From Billgrantia antri (GTDB taxonomy: Bacteria > Pseudomonadota > Gammaproteobacteria > Pseudomonadales > Halomonadaceae), in assembly GCF_019430905.1 (NCBI RefSeq), contig NZ_JAHYCA010000002.1, forward strand, positions 1 through 64,000: a DNA stretch of 64,000 nt, written 5' to 3'. The notes beneath the pieces are model-generated. The model was not told the origin of the DNA, ran no database searches, and worked only from the letters and a program-made list of their open reading frames with translations. Every line of letters starts with the position of its first letter. Position 1 is the stretch's first letter. This document shows positions 53,320 through 63,194 of the stretch, piece after piece. Position numbers and translations under genes: made by a program.

Positions 53320-54750
53320 ATGAGCCGACTCTTCTCGACCCGGCCCGGCGACGATGGCCTGCCGGGCCCCGAGCGACGCCTGGCGGTACTGGCGCTGATC
53401 CTCGGTACCCTGATGGCCGTGGTGGACGTCACCATGGTCAATATCGCGCTGCCCTCCATCGCGCGTGACCTCGATGTATCCGCCGCCCGGACGGTCTGGG
53501 TCACCAACCTCTTTCAGATCGTCTGTGCCGCGTTCCTGCTGGTATGCGCTTCGTTCAGCGAGATGATCAGCCGGCGCCGGCTCTACGTGGCGGGACTCGG
53601 GCTGTTCGTGCTGGCTTCGCTGGGAGCCGCGCTGTCGCGTAGCCTGGAGTGGCTATTGGTGTTTCGCGCGCTGCAGGGTCTCGGTGCGGCGGCTACGCTC
53701 TCCATCGGCCCGTCGCTCTATCGCTCGATATTTCCCACGCGGCTGCTGGGCAGCGCACTGGGGCTCTCGGCCTTGGTGGTGGCGGGAGGCTACGCCGCCG
53801 GCCCGGCGCTGGGCGGGTTGGTGCTGTCGGCCGTCAGCTGGCCCTGGCTGTTCGCTCTTCACCTGCCCCTGGGCGCCGTCTCGCTGTGGCTGGCGTGGCG
53901 CGCGCTGCCGCGTGAGAAGGGGCGTCGCGGCGGCTTCGACGGTCGTGGTGCACTGGGCTCGGTGGTCATGCTGGGCAGTTTTTTCCTGGCCATGGATACC
54001 CTGGGCCACGGGGCGCCGCTATGGCAGGCGCTGGCCTGGTTGACACTGAGCGGTGTCTCGGGCTGGCTATTCCTGCGTCGCCAGCGACGGGCCTCGCACC
54101 CGCTGTTGCCGCCGCGGCTGTTCCAGGTGCCACGCTTTCGCCTGGCGGTCTCCGCCTCGGGGCTCGCCTTCGTCGGCCAGGGGCTGGCATTCGTCGCGCT
54201 GTCGTTCCTCTATCAGCAGGAGATGGGCTTCTCGCCGCTGCACACCGCCTGGCTGTTCACGCCCTGGCCGCTCGCCATCATGCTGGTCGGCCCGGTGGCC
54301 GGCCGTCTGGCCGATCGCGTGAACCCCAGCGTCATGGCAAGCCTGGGGCTGGTATTGCTGATGCTGGGGCTCGCCTCGCTGGCCTTGCTGCCACAGGATG
54401 CCGGCGTACTGGACAGTCTGTGGCGTACCGCCCTGTGCGGCATCGGCTTCGGGCTGTTCCAGCCGCCCAACAACCGCGAGATGATGACCAGCGCGCCGCA
54501 TGAGCTGAGCACCAGCGCCTCGGGCGTGCTGAGCACGACACGCACCGTGGGCCAGTCGCTCGGCGTGGCCCTGGTCGGCGCCTTTCTGGCCGCGAGTGCA
54601 CCGGTGCAGACGACGCTGTGGGCTGGCTGCCTGGCCTGCCTGCTGGCGCTGGTAGCCAGCCTGGCGCGAATGCGGCTGGCCGAGGCTGCCCGCAAAAACG
54701 GCGGCGAGCAAGTGCCCCAGGTGCAGTCGCCGGGCAAGCGAGTACAATGA
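53320..54750 (+). CDS. MFS drug-efflux transporter, DHA2 family
   Basis: 476 residues, about 14 membrane helices. Motifs are LGTLMAVVDVTMVNIALPSIARDL (DHA2 motif D1), LFQIVCAAFLLVCASF, and VFRALQGLGAAATLSIG (motif A-like RxxQGxGAA). It probably exports drugs or solvents by proton antiport, in the EmrB/QacA group. There is no adjacent emrA adaptor or regulator. Confidence 0.92.
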   Translation: MSRLFSTRPGDDGLPGPERRLAVLALILGTLMAVVDVTMVNIALPSIARDLDVSAARTVWVTNLFQIVCAAFLLVCASFSEMISRRRLYVAGLGLFVLASLGAALSRSLEWLLVFRALQGLGAAATLSIGPSLYRSIFPTRLLGSALGLSALVVAGGYAAGPALGGLVLSAVSWPWLFALHLPLGAVSLWLAWRALPREKGRRGGFDGRGALGSVVMLGSFFLAMDTLGHGAPLWQALAWLTLSGVSGWLFLRRQRRASHPLLPPRLFQVPRFRLAVSASGLAFVGQGLAFVALSFLYQQEMGFSPLHTAWLFTPWPLAIMLVGPVAGRLADRVNPSVMASLGLVLLMLGLASLALLPQDAGVLDSLWRTALCGIGFGLFQPPNNREMMTSAPHELSTSASGVLSTTRTVGQSLGVALVGAFLAASAPVQTTLWAGCLACLLALVASLARMRLAEAARKNGGEQVPQVQSPGKRVQ

Positions 54751-54777
54751 TCTGACATCCATGATCGAGGAGCCCTC

Positions 54778-55086
54778 ATGAGCGTTCAGGCCGATATCGA
54801 AGAGAAGCTGCAGGCCCTCGAGCCCACCCATGTGACGGTGGAGAACGAGAGCCATCGGCATGCCGTGCCGGCCAATTCCGAAACCCATTTCAAGGTCACG
54901 GTGGTGTCCGACCATTTCCAGGGGTTGATGCCGGTGAAGCGCCACCAGCGACTTTACGCGCTGCTGGCCGACGAGCTGGCGGGGCCCGTGCATGCCCTGG
55001 CGCTGCATCTCTACACACCCCAAGAGTGGGCGTCGCGGGGCGAGGCACGACCCGACTCGCCCAACTGTCGTGGCGCCGGCGCGTGA
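54778..55086 (+). CDS. bolA: BolA family protein
   Basis: 102 residues: ADIEEKLQALEPTHVTVENESHRHAVPANSETHFKVTVVSDHFQGLMPVKRHQRLYALLADEL matches E. coli BolA closely, including the His residues that bind [2Fe-2S] clusters with glutaredoxin partners and the VHALALH block. BolA links iron-sulfur status and morphology. Its stop overlaps the start of the psi-like gene. Confidence 0.95.
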   Translation: MSVQADIEEKLQALEPTHVTVENESHRHAVPANSETHFKVTVVSDHFQGLMPVKRHQRLYALLADELAGPVHALALHLYTPQEWASRGEARPDSPNCRGAGA

Positions 55087-55898
55087 CTTCCGAACCACAG
55101 CGCCTCCAGTACCTGGAGGCGATGGGATTGACCGCCTGGGTGGCGCGCTATCGGCTACCCCATGCCCAGCCGAGCGAAGCCTGCGAATGGGAGCTGCCCG
55201 AGCGGCCTGCTGCCTCGCCGCCAGCGGAGCGGCTGCATGCACTGCTCGACGAGGCGGATGCTGCCGCGCGCCAGGCTCCTTCTGGACCGCCGGTCGCTGA
55301 GCCGCCGAGAGCATCGTCACCCAAGCGTGCTCGTCAGCTGCTGGGGATCGGGGCTGGCGATGAGGAAACCGGGCAGGCGACCCGCCAGGAGGCGACTCTC
55401 GACGTGTCGAAGCCGGCCCAGGAGCCGCTGCGCTTCACCCTGCAAGTGACCTGCGTGGCGGGGCGCTGGCTGGTGGCCGTGCCCGGGGAGTCGCCGCTGG
55501 CCATCGACCAGGGACAGCTGCTGGGCAACCTGTTGCAGGCGGCAGGAATCGCTGCCGAGTCTCCGCTGACCTTCGAGACGTTTCGCTGGCCGCCGATGGA
55601 GAATCTACCGGTCGAGGCGCCGCTGGAAGAGGCGCGAGAGGGGCTGCAGGCGTTCATCGAAGGTACACGCAGGCGTGGCTGGGCGCTTGAACGTATCCTG
55701 GTGTTTGGTCACGACGAAACCATGGATCGACTGCTTGGCTCGCAGCAGGGCGCATTCGAGCTGCTTGGCCTGCCCGGATGGCAGGGGCCCTCGCTCGCCG
55801 AGCTGACGCAGAGTGCTGCGGCCAAGCGTGAACTTTGGCCGACGTTGCTGGAATGGCGCCGGGCCTGGTCGGCGCCTGGCAGCGAGGCCGATGACTGA
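55083..55898 (+). CDS. holD: Probable DNA polymerase III psi subunit, enlarged form
   Basis: 271 residues from a GTG that overlaps the bolA stop. The N-terminus (QRLQYLEAMGLTAWVARYR) resembles the chi-binding start of E. coli psi (WQLQQLGITQWSLRR). The C-terminus (ELTQSAAAKRELWPTLLEW) resembles psi DLRANPTARAALWQQICTY. A Pro/Ala-rich stretch of about 100 residues (PAASPPAERLHALLDEADAA) sits in between, making the protein twice the E. coli length (137). The 8-base overlap with rimI is also the E. coli holD-rimI arrangement. The identification is by inference, not by search. Confidence 0.65.
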   Translation: MTSEPQRLQYLEAMGLTAWVARYRLPHAQPSEACEWELPERPAASPPAERLHALLDEADAAARQAPSGPPVAEPPRASSPKRARQLLGIGAGDEETGQATRQEATLDVSKPAQEPLRFTLQVTCVAGRWLVAVPGESPLAIDQGQLLGNLLQAAGIAAESPLTFETFRWPPMENLPVEAPLEEAREGLQAFIEGTRRRGWALERILVFGHDETMDRLLGSQQGAFELLGLPGWQGPSLAELTQSAAAKRELWPTLLEWRRAWSAPGSEADD

Positions 55899-56352
55899 AC
55901 TCGCCATTCAGCGGCTGACGACCGACGACCTGGAACGGCTGGTGGTGCTGGAGAGCTGCCAGCCTCACCCTGGGTCACGGCGCCAGCTCGAGGCCGCCTT
56001 GAACGATGAGGATAGCTGCGTGCTGGGAGCCGAGGTGGCGGGAGAACTCGTAGGCCATGCCGTGGTCGTCAGGCTGCCCTTCGAGGCCGAACTGCAAGCC
56101 ATTCTGGTGGTGCCCGCCATGCGACGCCGCGGCCTGGCCGCGGCGCTGCTCGAAGCGGTGCTGGAGCAGGGGCGGCAATGGCGCAGCGAACGCGTACTGC
56201 TGGAGGTGAGGGCAGGCAATGCGTCGGCCATCAGGCTCTATCGGCGGGCAGGCTTCAGCGAAGACGGGCGACGGCGGGGTTATTATCCACCCCTGGAGGA
56301 CAGGGCCGACGCGAACAGGGAAGATGCCATTCTGATGTCGCGTCGACCATAA
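55891..56352 (+). CDS. rimI: Ribosomal protein S18 alanine N-acetyltransferase
   Basis: The 153-residue GNAT protein starts MTELAIQRLTTDDLERLVVLESC. The acetyl-CoA-binding motif A is AILVVPAMRRRGLAAALLEAVLEQGR, and LLEVRAGNASAIRLYRRAGFSEDGRRRGYYPP is the RimI signature. It acetylates the N-terminal Ala of S18. Its start lies inside the end of the psi-like gene. Confidence 0.94.
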   Translation: MTELAIQRLTTDDLERLVVLESCQPHPGSRRQLEAALNDEDSCVLGAEVAGELVGHAVVVRLPFEAELQAILVVPAMRRRGLAAALLEAVLEQGRQWRSERVLLEVRAGNASAIRLYRRAGFSEDGRRRGYYPPLEDRADANREDAILMSRRP

Positions 56353-56356
56353 GGGC

Positions 56357-56548
56357 TCAGGCCCGCTCGGTTTCCACCTCGTCGAACTTGCCCAGCAGCG
56401 CGGTCAGGCGGCGCTCCCACTCTTCGCGCTCCTGCTTCAGACGGCTGTTTTCCTCGCGCAGCTCCTCGGCTTCCATCTTCAGCAGTTCCAGGGCCTCGAC
56501 GGCACTGGCCACTTTCTGTTCGAGCCGATTGAAGAGTTCGGTGCTCAT
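56357..56548 (-). CDS. zapB: Cell division protein ZapB
   Basis: 63 residues forming one coiled coil: NRLEQKVASAVEALELLKMEAEELREENSRLKQEREEWERRL. Length and heptads match ZapB, which links the Z ring to MatP. It is convergent with rimI and 4 bases apart. Confidence 0.9.
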   Translation of the reverse strand: MSTELFNRLEQKVASAVEALELLKMEAEELREENSRLKQEREEWERRLTALLGKFDEVETERA

Positions 56549-56664
56549 CGTGTTCTCCTGAAATAATGTCCTGCCGGAGCGGGCGCCTGCCCGCGCTGAT
56601 TCCGTTGCGCAGCGTAACGCTGAGGGCCAGGCTCGGCAAGCGTAGCCGAACGGCGACGCCCGAC

Positions 56665-57297
56665 CTATTCTGCGGGCCGGGCGATGCGCCTATAGAGGCG
56701 TCCGGTGCTGTCGCCGGCGCGGACTTCGCGATGCAGCGACCAGTTGGCTGGCATGCGCACGTCGAGCGCCGTTTCGGTCTCGACATAGATCCAGGCCTCC
56801 GCGGCGAGCCAGCCTTGCTCCAGCCGCTCACAGCATGGCTCGGCCAGGCCTTGGCGAAAGGGCGGGTCGAGAAAGACCAGCGAGAAAGGGGCAAACCCGG
56901 CTGGGCCGGCGACAAGCAGCGCGAGAGCGTCGACACTCAGCACCTGGCCCCGCTCTGCGGTGCCCAGGGTGTGGAGGTTGTCCACAAGCGCACGGGCCAC
57001 CTGGCCGTCGCGTTCGATGAACAGTGCCGTGTCGGCGCCGCGAGAGAGTGCTTCCAGGCCCAGCGCGCCGGTGCCGGCGAACAGGTCGAGCACCCGTGCA
57101 CCCGGCGTGGCTGCGACCAGCCAGTTGAACAGCGTCTCGCGCACCCGGTCGGGCGTGGGGCGCAGGCCGGGGCTGTCGAGCACGGGCAGCAGACGTCGGC
57201 GGTACTCCCCGCCGATGATGCGCAGGCGGCCGTCACGCTGGGGCGAGCGAGCGCCGGGGCGGGAGCGTTGGCGAGAGGAGGAGCGGCGACGTGTCAT
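56665..57297 (-). CDS. rsmD: 16S rRNA (guanine-966-N2)-methyltransferase RsmD
   Basis: The 210-residue protein has RIIGGEYRRRLLPVLDSPGLRPTPDRVRETLFNWL, the SAM-binding VLDLFAGTGALGLEALSRGA, and catalytic DPPF (LVFLDPPFRQGLAE). The N-terminal 20 residues are basic (RRRSSSRQRSRPGAR). It is divergent from ftsY, the usual neighbour. Confidence 0.95.
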   Translation of the reverse strand: MTRRRSSSRQRSRPGARSPQRDGRLRIIGGEYRRRLLPVLDSPGLRPTPDRVRETLFNWLVAATPGARVLDLFAGTGALGLEALSRGADTALFIERDGQVARALVDNLHTLGTAERGQVLSVDALALLVAGPAGFAPFSLVFLDPPFRQGLAEPCCERLEQGWLAAEAWIYVETETALDVRMPANWSLHREVRAGDSTGRLYRRIARPAE

Positions 57298-57387
57298 GCG
57301 ACGGAATTGTACCTGGCGCCGTGTCCACAGTCATGGTGCGCGGTGTTAGGATGTAGCGATCATTCACCCGTGAGGCTGAATTCCCAC

Positions 57388-58734
57388 ATGTTCGGTTTTT
57401 TCAAGCGCAAGAAGCAGCAGGAATCCCAGCAGGAAGAGCAGCAGCAACGACAGCCGACTCAGCCTGATGCGGAGCGTGAGGAAGAGGCGTCCCACGAAGG
57501 TGCGCCAGCGAGTGAAGCGGCTGCAGAGGTAGAGCCAGAGGCGGCGCCCGCCGAGCCGGACGTCGTCGATGCGCTGCGCCCCGAGGAGGCCGCCATGGCC
57601 GGCCCGGCGGCGGATGAGGTGCGTGATCGGACCGAAGCGGTCGACGAGGTTGATCGGGAGGAGGAGAACGAGGTGCTGCGCGAGGAAGCGCTGGCTTCCG
57701 AACCCGAACCCGAACCCGAACCCGAACCCGAGCCCGAACCTGAGCCCCTCCGCGCTCCCCTGCAGGAGAAGCCTGTCGCCGAGAAGAAGGGCTGGTTCGC
57801 GCGCATCCGTTCGGGCCTGGGCAAGACCCGCGCCAACCTCACCGAGGGCGTCGCCGGACTCTTCCTGGGCAAGAAGCAGATCGACGACGAGTTGATCGAG
57901 GACCTCGAGACCCAGCTGCTGATGGCCGACGTGGGCATCGAGGCCACCAGCGAGATCGTCGAGCGTCTCACCGAGCGTGTTTCACGCAAGGAGCTCAAGG
58001 ACCCCCAGGCGCTTTATCGCGCCCTGCAGGACGAACTCGCCACGATGCTCGACGCCGTGGCCAAGCCGCTGGCGCTGCCGGCCAAGGGAGAGGGGCCCTT
58101 CGTGATCCTGGTGGTGGGGGTCAATGGCGTGGGCAAGACCACCACCATCGGCAAGCTGACCCAGCGATTCCAGCGCGAGGGGCGCAGTGTGATGCTGGCC
58201 GCCGGCGATACCTTCCGGGCCGCGGCGGTGGAACAGCTCAAGGTATGGGGCGAACGCAACAAAGTGCCGGTCATCGCCCAGCACACCGGCGCCGACAGCG
58301 CCTCGGTGATCTACGATGCGGTGGCCTCGGCCAAGGCGCGCAAGATCGATGTGCTGATCGCCGATACCGCCGGGCGCCTGCACAACAAGGGGCACCTGAT
58401 GGAAGAGCTCAAGAAGGTGCACCGCGTGATGGGCAAGCTCGACGACAGCGCGCCTCACGAAGTGATGCTGGTGCTTGATGCCGGCACCGGCCAGAACGCA
58501 CTCTCTCAGGCCAATACCTTCAACGAGGCGGTGCCGGTCACCGGCATCACCCTGACCAAGCTCGACGGCACCGCCAAGGGTGGCATCATCTTCGCCTTGG
58601 CCAAGCAGCTCGGCACGCCGATCCGTTTCATCGGCGTGGGCGAGGGCCTGGACGATCTGCGTCCCTTCGAGGCCCGAGACTTCGTCGACGCCCTCTTCGA
58701 CCAGGGCGACGAGGGGGCCGTCGCCTCGTCATGA
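57388..58734 (+). CDS. ftsY: Signal recognition particle receptor FtsY
   Basis: 448 residues. The A domain (about residues 10-130) is acidic, with a run of Glu-Pro dipeptides near 104-120. The NG domain has [35 protein letters not shown], and [10 protein letters not shown], with [10 protein letters not shown] at the end. It receives the ribosome-SRP complex at the membrane. The start at 57388 ([11 protein letters not shown]) is the natural amphipathic lipid-binding start; upstream frame is noncoding. Coupled to ftsE by ATGA. Confidence 0.97.
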   Translation: MFGFFKRKKQQESQQEEQQQRQPTQPDAEREEEASHEGAPASEAAAEVEPEAAPAEPDVVDALRPEEAAMAGPAADEVRDRTEAVDEVDREEENEVLREEALASEPEPEPEPEPEPEPEPLRAPLQEKPVAEKKGWFARIRSGLGKTRANLTEGVAGLFLGKKQIDDELIEDLETQLLMADVGIEATSEIVERLTERVSRKELKDPQALYRALQDELATMLDAVAKPLALPAKGEGPFVILVVGVNGVGKTTTIGKLTQRFQREGRSVMLAAGDTFRAAAVEQLKVWGERNKVPVIAQHTGADSASVIYDAVASAKARKIDVLIADTAGRLHNKGHLMEELKKVHRVMGKLDDSAPHEVMLVLDAGTGQNALSQANTFNEAVPVTGITLTKLDGTAKGGIIFALAKQLGTPIRFIGVGEGLDDLRPFEARDFVDALFDQGDEGAVASS

Positions 58735-59399
58735 TCCTCTTCGAGCATGTGGGGAAGCGTTACGGCGGGCGTTTCGAGGCGCTCGCCAACATCGATTTCC
58801 GCGTGCAGCGCGGCGAGATGGTCTTTCTCACCGGCCATTCGGGGGCCGGCAAGAGTTCGTTGCTACGCCTGATCATGCTGCTGGAACGGCCGACCCGGGG
58901 CCGGGTGCTGGTCGCCGGTCATGACATCGGGCGCCTGCACCCCAGTCAGGTGCCGTTCTACCGTCGCCAGATCGGCGTGGTGTTCCAGGATCACCAACTG
59001 CTTGTCGACCGCTCCATCTTTCATAACGTGGCGCTGCCGCTGGAGATTCGCGGGGTCGAGCCGCGCGAGGCCGCTCGCCGGGTGCGCGCGGCGCTGGACA
59101 AGGTGGGCCTGCTGCACCGTGAGAAGGCGCTGCCCATCGAGCTCTCCGGCGGCGAGCAGCAGCGCGTGGGCATTGCCCGGGCGGTGGTCAACAAGCCCTC
59201 GCTGCTGCTCGCCGACGAGCCCACCGGCAACCTCGACCCGCAGCTCTCGGCCGATATCATGGCGCTATTCGAGGACTTCAACCGCATTGGTACCACGGTG
59301 ATGATCGCCAGCCACGACCTGGCGCTCATTGCGCGCCTGCGTCACCGTGTACTGCGCCTGCGCGAGGGACGCCTGATCGCCGACGAGGAGGCCGCATGA
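58731..59399 (+). CDS. ftsE: Cell division ATP-binding protein FtsE
   Basis: 222-residue ABC ATPase: Walker [16 protein letters not shown], signature [16 protein letters not shown], Walker [15 protein letters not shown], and a final H-loop SHDLALI. It pairs with FtsX to control peptidoglycan hydrolases at the septum. Its ATG overlaps the ftsY stop and its own stop overlaps ftsX. Confidence 0.97.
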   Translation: MILFEHVGKRYGGRFEALANIDFRVQRGEMVFLTGHSGAGKSSLLRLIMLLERPTRGRVLVAGHDIGRLHPSQVPFYRRQIGVVFQDHQLLVDRSIFHNVALPLEIRGVEPREAARRVRAALDKVGLLHREKALPIELSGGEQQRVGIARAVVNKPSLLLADEPTGNLDPQLSADIMALFEDFNRIGTTVMIASHDLALIARLRHRVLRLREGRLIADEEAA

Positions 59400-60370
59400 G
59401 TCGGCAGCCTCCCGCGCGGCCTCGCGGCGCTCGCAGCCAGCGCACCCGATCGACGAGCCGCTTCCGCGGCTGGCTGCGTCATCACCGCGCCATGAGCCTC
59501 GACAGCGCTCGGCGCTTGCTGCAAGCCCCCCTCGCCAGCCTGCTCACCATGCTGGCCATCGCCATTGCCCTGGTACTGCCGGCGGCGCTGTGGCTGGCGC
59601 TGGACAGCGCGCGTCTGCTCGATGCCGAACTCGATGAGAGTGCCACGCTCACCGTCTATCTCTCCCACGGCATCGACGAGGCTCAAGCTGGGCGCATCGA
59701 TGAGGCCGTTGACGCTCAGGAGGGCGTCGCCCGAACCCAACTGATCTCGTCGGCCGAAGGCATGGCTGAGTTTCAGCAGGCGCTTGGGTTGAACGACGCC
59801 CTGGGTCGGCTGGAGCACAACCCGCTGCCGGCCAGCATCGTGGTGGTTCCCGTCGACCCGGCTCCCAAGGCCGTACGCCATCTGGCCGGCGAACTCGAGA
59901 CGCTGAGCGGCGTCGATGAGGTGCGCCTCGATCTGGCCTGGCTCGAGCGTTTGCGCCACCTGGCCGAGCTGGGCAGTCGCCTGGCCCTGGCCCTCGGCGT
60001 ACTGTTCGGCCTGGGGGTGCTGCTCGTCGTGGGCAACACCATACGCCTGGCGGTGGAGAGTCGCCGCCAGGAGATCGAGGTGGTCATGCTGATCGGTGCC
60101 ACGCATGCTTTCGTGCGCCGCCCCTTCCTTTACAGCGGCGCCTGGTATGGCCTCGGCGGTGGCCTGCTTGCCTGCGGCTTGCTTGGCCTCGGCAACCAGT
60201 GGCTGGCGACACCGGTCAGCGCGCTGGCGGCGAGCTACGGCGCCACCTTCAGCCTGCCTCGTCTGGGGCCGGAGGGCTCGGCAACGCTGCTGTTGTGCAG
60301 TACACTATTGGGCTGGCTGGGTGCCTGGATCGCCGTGAGCCGCCACCTTGCGGAGGTTCGGCCGCGATGA
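59396..60370 (+). CDS. ftsX: Cell division protein FtsX
   Basis: The 324-residue protein has a basic N-terminal extension ([32 protein letters not shown]), then four membrane helices with a large periplasmic domain (SHGIDEAQAGRIDEAVDAQEGV...). The sequence RLAVESRRQEIEVVMLIGATHAFVRRPFLYSG is the FtsX permease signature. It works with FtsE. The gene's ATG overlaps the ftsE stop. Confidence 0.96.
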   Translation: MSRQPPARPRGARSQRTRSTSRFRGWLRHHRAMSLDSARRLLQAPLASLLTMLAIAIALVLPAALWLALDSARLLDAELDESATLTVYLSHGIDEAQAGRIDEAVDAQEGVARTQLISSAEGMAEFQQALGLNDALGRLEHNPLPASIVVVPVDPAPKAVRHLAGELETLSGVDEVRLDLAWLERLRHLAELGSRLALALGVLFGLGVLLVVGNTIRLAVESRRQEIEVVMLIGATHAFVRRPFLYSGAWYGLGGGLLACGLLGLGNQWLATPVSALAASYGATFSLPRLGPEGSATLLLCSTLLGWLGAWIAVSRHLAEVRPR

Positions 60371-60541
60371 GGAGCCGCGGAGGTCCGGCCAAGATAGGGC
60401 GTGTGCCCGCGGTGGGCCGGCTGCAGCCAGGCGGCGCGCCGAACGTGGCAAGGGCTCGAGGCATGGCGCTGCGACACGCTGTCGCGAATCCCGTGCTGCG
60501 CTAGCGACCGCGTCCGGCATCTGCCAGGCTGAGGACGCCAG

Positions 60542-60569
60542 GGAACGTTATCGACTTTCGTCCGTCTAA
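60542..60569 (+). promoter_or_regulatory. Candidate sigma-E promoter of rpoH
   Basis: GGAACGT (60542-60548), 15 bases, then GTCTAA (60564-60569). The sigma-E consensus is GGAACTT-N15-GTCTAA, so 12 of 13 match. It would start transcription about 40 bases before the rpoH ATG. E. coli rpoH also has a sigma-E promoter. The remaining 60371-60541 shows no other clear element. Confidence 0.7.
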
Positions 60570-60615
60570 TCGAGCGATTGAACTGTATATTAGGTTTTCA
60601 AGGAGACAACCTGCA

Positions 60616-61482
60616 ATGAGCACCAGTCTTCTGCCGGTGGGCCAGCTCTCACCGGGGCATGACCTCAACGGGTACATCCAGGCGGTCAACGGCATCCCCA
60701 TGCTGACCGCCGAGGAAGAGCGCGAACTCGCCTTCCGCCTTCACGACGAAGGCGATCTGGAGGCGGCGCGTCGCCTGGTGCTGTCGCATCTGCGCTTCGT
60801 CGTGCATATCGCGCGCAGCTACTCCGGTTACGGTCTGCCACAGGCCGACCTGATCCAGGAAGGCAACGTGGGGCTGATGAAGGCCGTCAAGCGCTTCGAT
60901 CCCAATCAGGGGGTGCGCCTGGTCTCCTTCGCCGTGCACTGGATCAAGGCCGAAATACACGAATTCGTGTTGCGCAACTGGCGTATCGTCAAGATCGCTA
61001 CCACCAAGGCCCAGCGCAAGCTGTTCTTCAACCTGCGCAGCGCCAAGAAGCGCCTGGCCTGGCTGAACAACGACGAGGTCGATGCCATCGCACGCGACCT
61101 GGACGTCAAGCCCGAGGTGGTGCGGGAAATGGAAGGCCGTCTGTCGGCCCATGATGCCGGCTTCGACGTCTCGCCGAGCGACGACGAGGAGACTGCCTAC
61201 CAGGCGCCGGTTCACTATCTGGACGATGACGGCTCCGACCCCGCGGCCCAGCTTGAGGACAGCGACTGGGAAGATGATGCCAGTCGCCGCCTGCGGATGG
61301 CCCTGGAGGCGCTGGACGAGCGCTCGCGCGATATCCTCCAGCGCCGCTGGCTGGCCGATGACAAGGCCACGCTGCATGAGCTGGCCGATGTCTATGGTGT
61401 CTCCGCCGAGCGCATACGTCAGCTCGAGAAGAATGCCATGAAGAAGATCCGGCAGCAGTTGGGCGACGCCCTGGCGGCCTGA
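60616..61482 (+). CDS. rpoH: RNA polymerase sigma factor RpoH (sigma-32)
   Basis: 288 residues: [67 protein letters not shown] contains sigma region 2, and the RpoH box [15 protein letters not shown] follows. Region 4 is [25 protein letters not shown]. It directs heat-shock transcription. It follows ftsX, as in E. coli ftsYEX-rpoH. Confidence 0.97.
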   Translation: MSTSLLPVGQLSPGHDLNGYIQAVNGIPMLTAEEERELAFRLHDEGDLEAARRLVLSHLRFVVHIARSYSGYGLPQADLIQEGNVGLMKAVKRFDPNQGVRLVSFAVHWIKAEIHEFVLRNWRIVKIATTKAQRKLFFNLRSAKKRLAWLNNDEVDAIARDLDVKPEVVREMEGRLSAHDAGFDVSPSDDEETAYQAPVHYLDDDGSDPAAQLEDSDWEDDASRRLRMALEALDERSRDILQRRWLADDKATLHELADVYGVSAERIRQLEKNAMKKIRQQLGDALAA

Positions 61483-61504
61483 CGGCATCGCTGCCTGAAC
61501 GACG

Positions 61505-61537
61505 AAGCCCCGGTTCGCACGGATCCGGGGCTTTTTC
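61505..61537 (+). terminator. Terminator after rpoH
   Basis: A 9-bp stem AAGCCCCGG / CCGGGGCTT with an 11-base loop is followed by TTT. It ends the ftsYEX-rpoH region 22 bases after the stop. Confidence 0.9.
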
Positions 61538-61554
61538 GTGTAGCGAACGAGAGG

Positions 61555-62169
61555 TTAGGCGCTCTGGGTGATCGGTGCGCGCATCAGCTGTGCCGAGAGC
61601 AGTGACCACTGATCGTCCCAGTGCTCGGTGGGGCGGCGCTGGAAATCGCTGCGCACGTACTGGGAGATGCGCCCTTCGGCCACGGCCATCAGCAGGTTGG
61701 CGGTGGCCGACACCGGCAGTACGGTGCGCCGCCGCTCGCGCAGCTCGGCTTCGCGCAGTACCTGCTTGAGCTGGGTTTCCAGGCGCTCGAAGAGCTGGTG
61801 GATGCGCAGCCGCAGCCTCTCGGTCTCGCCGGTCAGCACGTCGCCCTCGAGCAGGCGGGAGAGGCCCGGGTTCTTCTCGGCGAAGGCCAGCAGCAGGGTA
61901 AGGATCTGCCCGCAGCGCGGCACGGCCTCATGCATCTCGTCGAGAATACGCGAAATGCGCTCGAACAGGGTCTCCTCGATGAACGAGATGAGTCCCTCGA
62001 ACATTCTCGCCTTGCTCGGAAAGTGGCGGTAGAGGGCGGCTTCGGAAACCCCTACCTGGCGCGCTAGCGCCGCGATGGTGATGCGCTTGCCGCTGTCTTC
62101 TTCCAGCATCAGGGCGAGCGCCTGCAGGATCTGCTCGCGCCGGCTGGACGTCTGTGTTGCCTGCGTCAT
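61555..62169 (-). CDS. slmA: Nucleoid occlusion factor SlmA
   Basis: The 204-residue TetR-fold protein has helix-turn-helix [44 protein letters not shown], the characteristic SlmA region. It blocks FtsZ ring assembly over the nucleoid. It is downstream of argB on the minus strand, 72 bases apart, the common placement in this group. Confidence 0.93.
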   Translation of the reverse strand: MTQATQTSSRREQILQALALMLEEDSGKRITIAALARQVGVSEAALYRHFPSKARMFEGLISFIEETLFERISRILDEMHEAVPRCGQILTLLLAFAEKNPGLSRLLEGDVLTGETERLRLRIHQLFERLETQLKQVLREAELRERRRTVLPVSATANLLMAVAEGRISQYVRSDFQRRPTEHWDDQWSLLSAQLMRAPITQSA

Positions 62170-62241
62170 GTCGAAGTATGTCTTCTGGTTATTGGATGGC
62201 CGGAGGCCCTCGCCCCTGGCCGGTACGGAGCGAGGGCTCCT

Positions 62242-63171
<930 letters not shown>

Positions 63172-63194
63172 TCAGGGAATCGAAAACGCTGCCG

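Noticed and set aside
61555..62169. PsrA or FabR as identity of this TetR-fold protein
   Set aside because: Sequence and position next to argB match SlmA; no reason to link it to the FadL operators.
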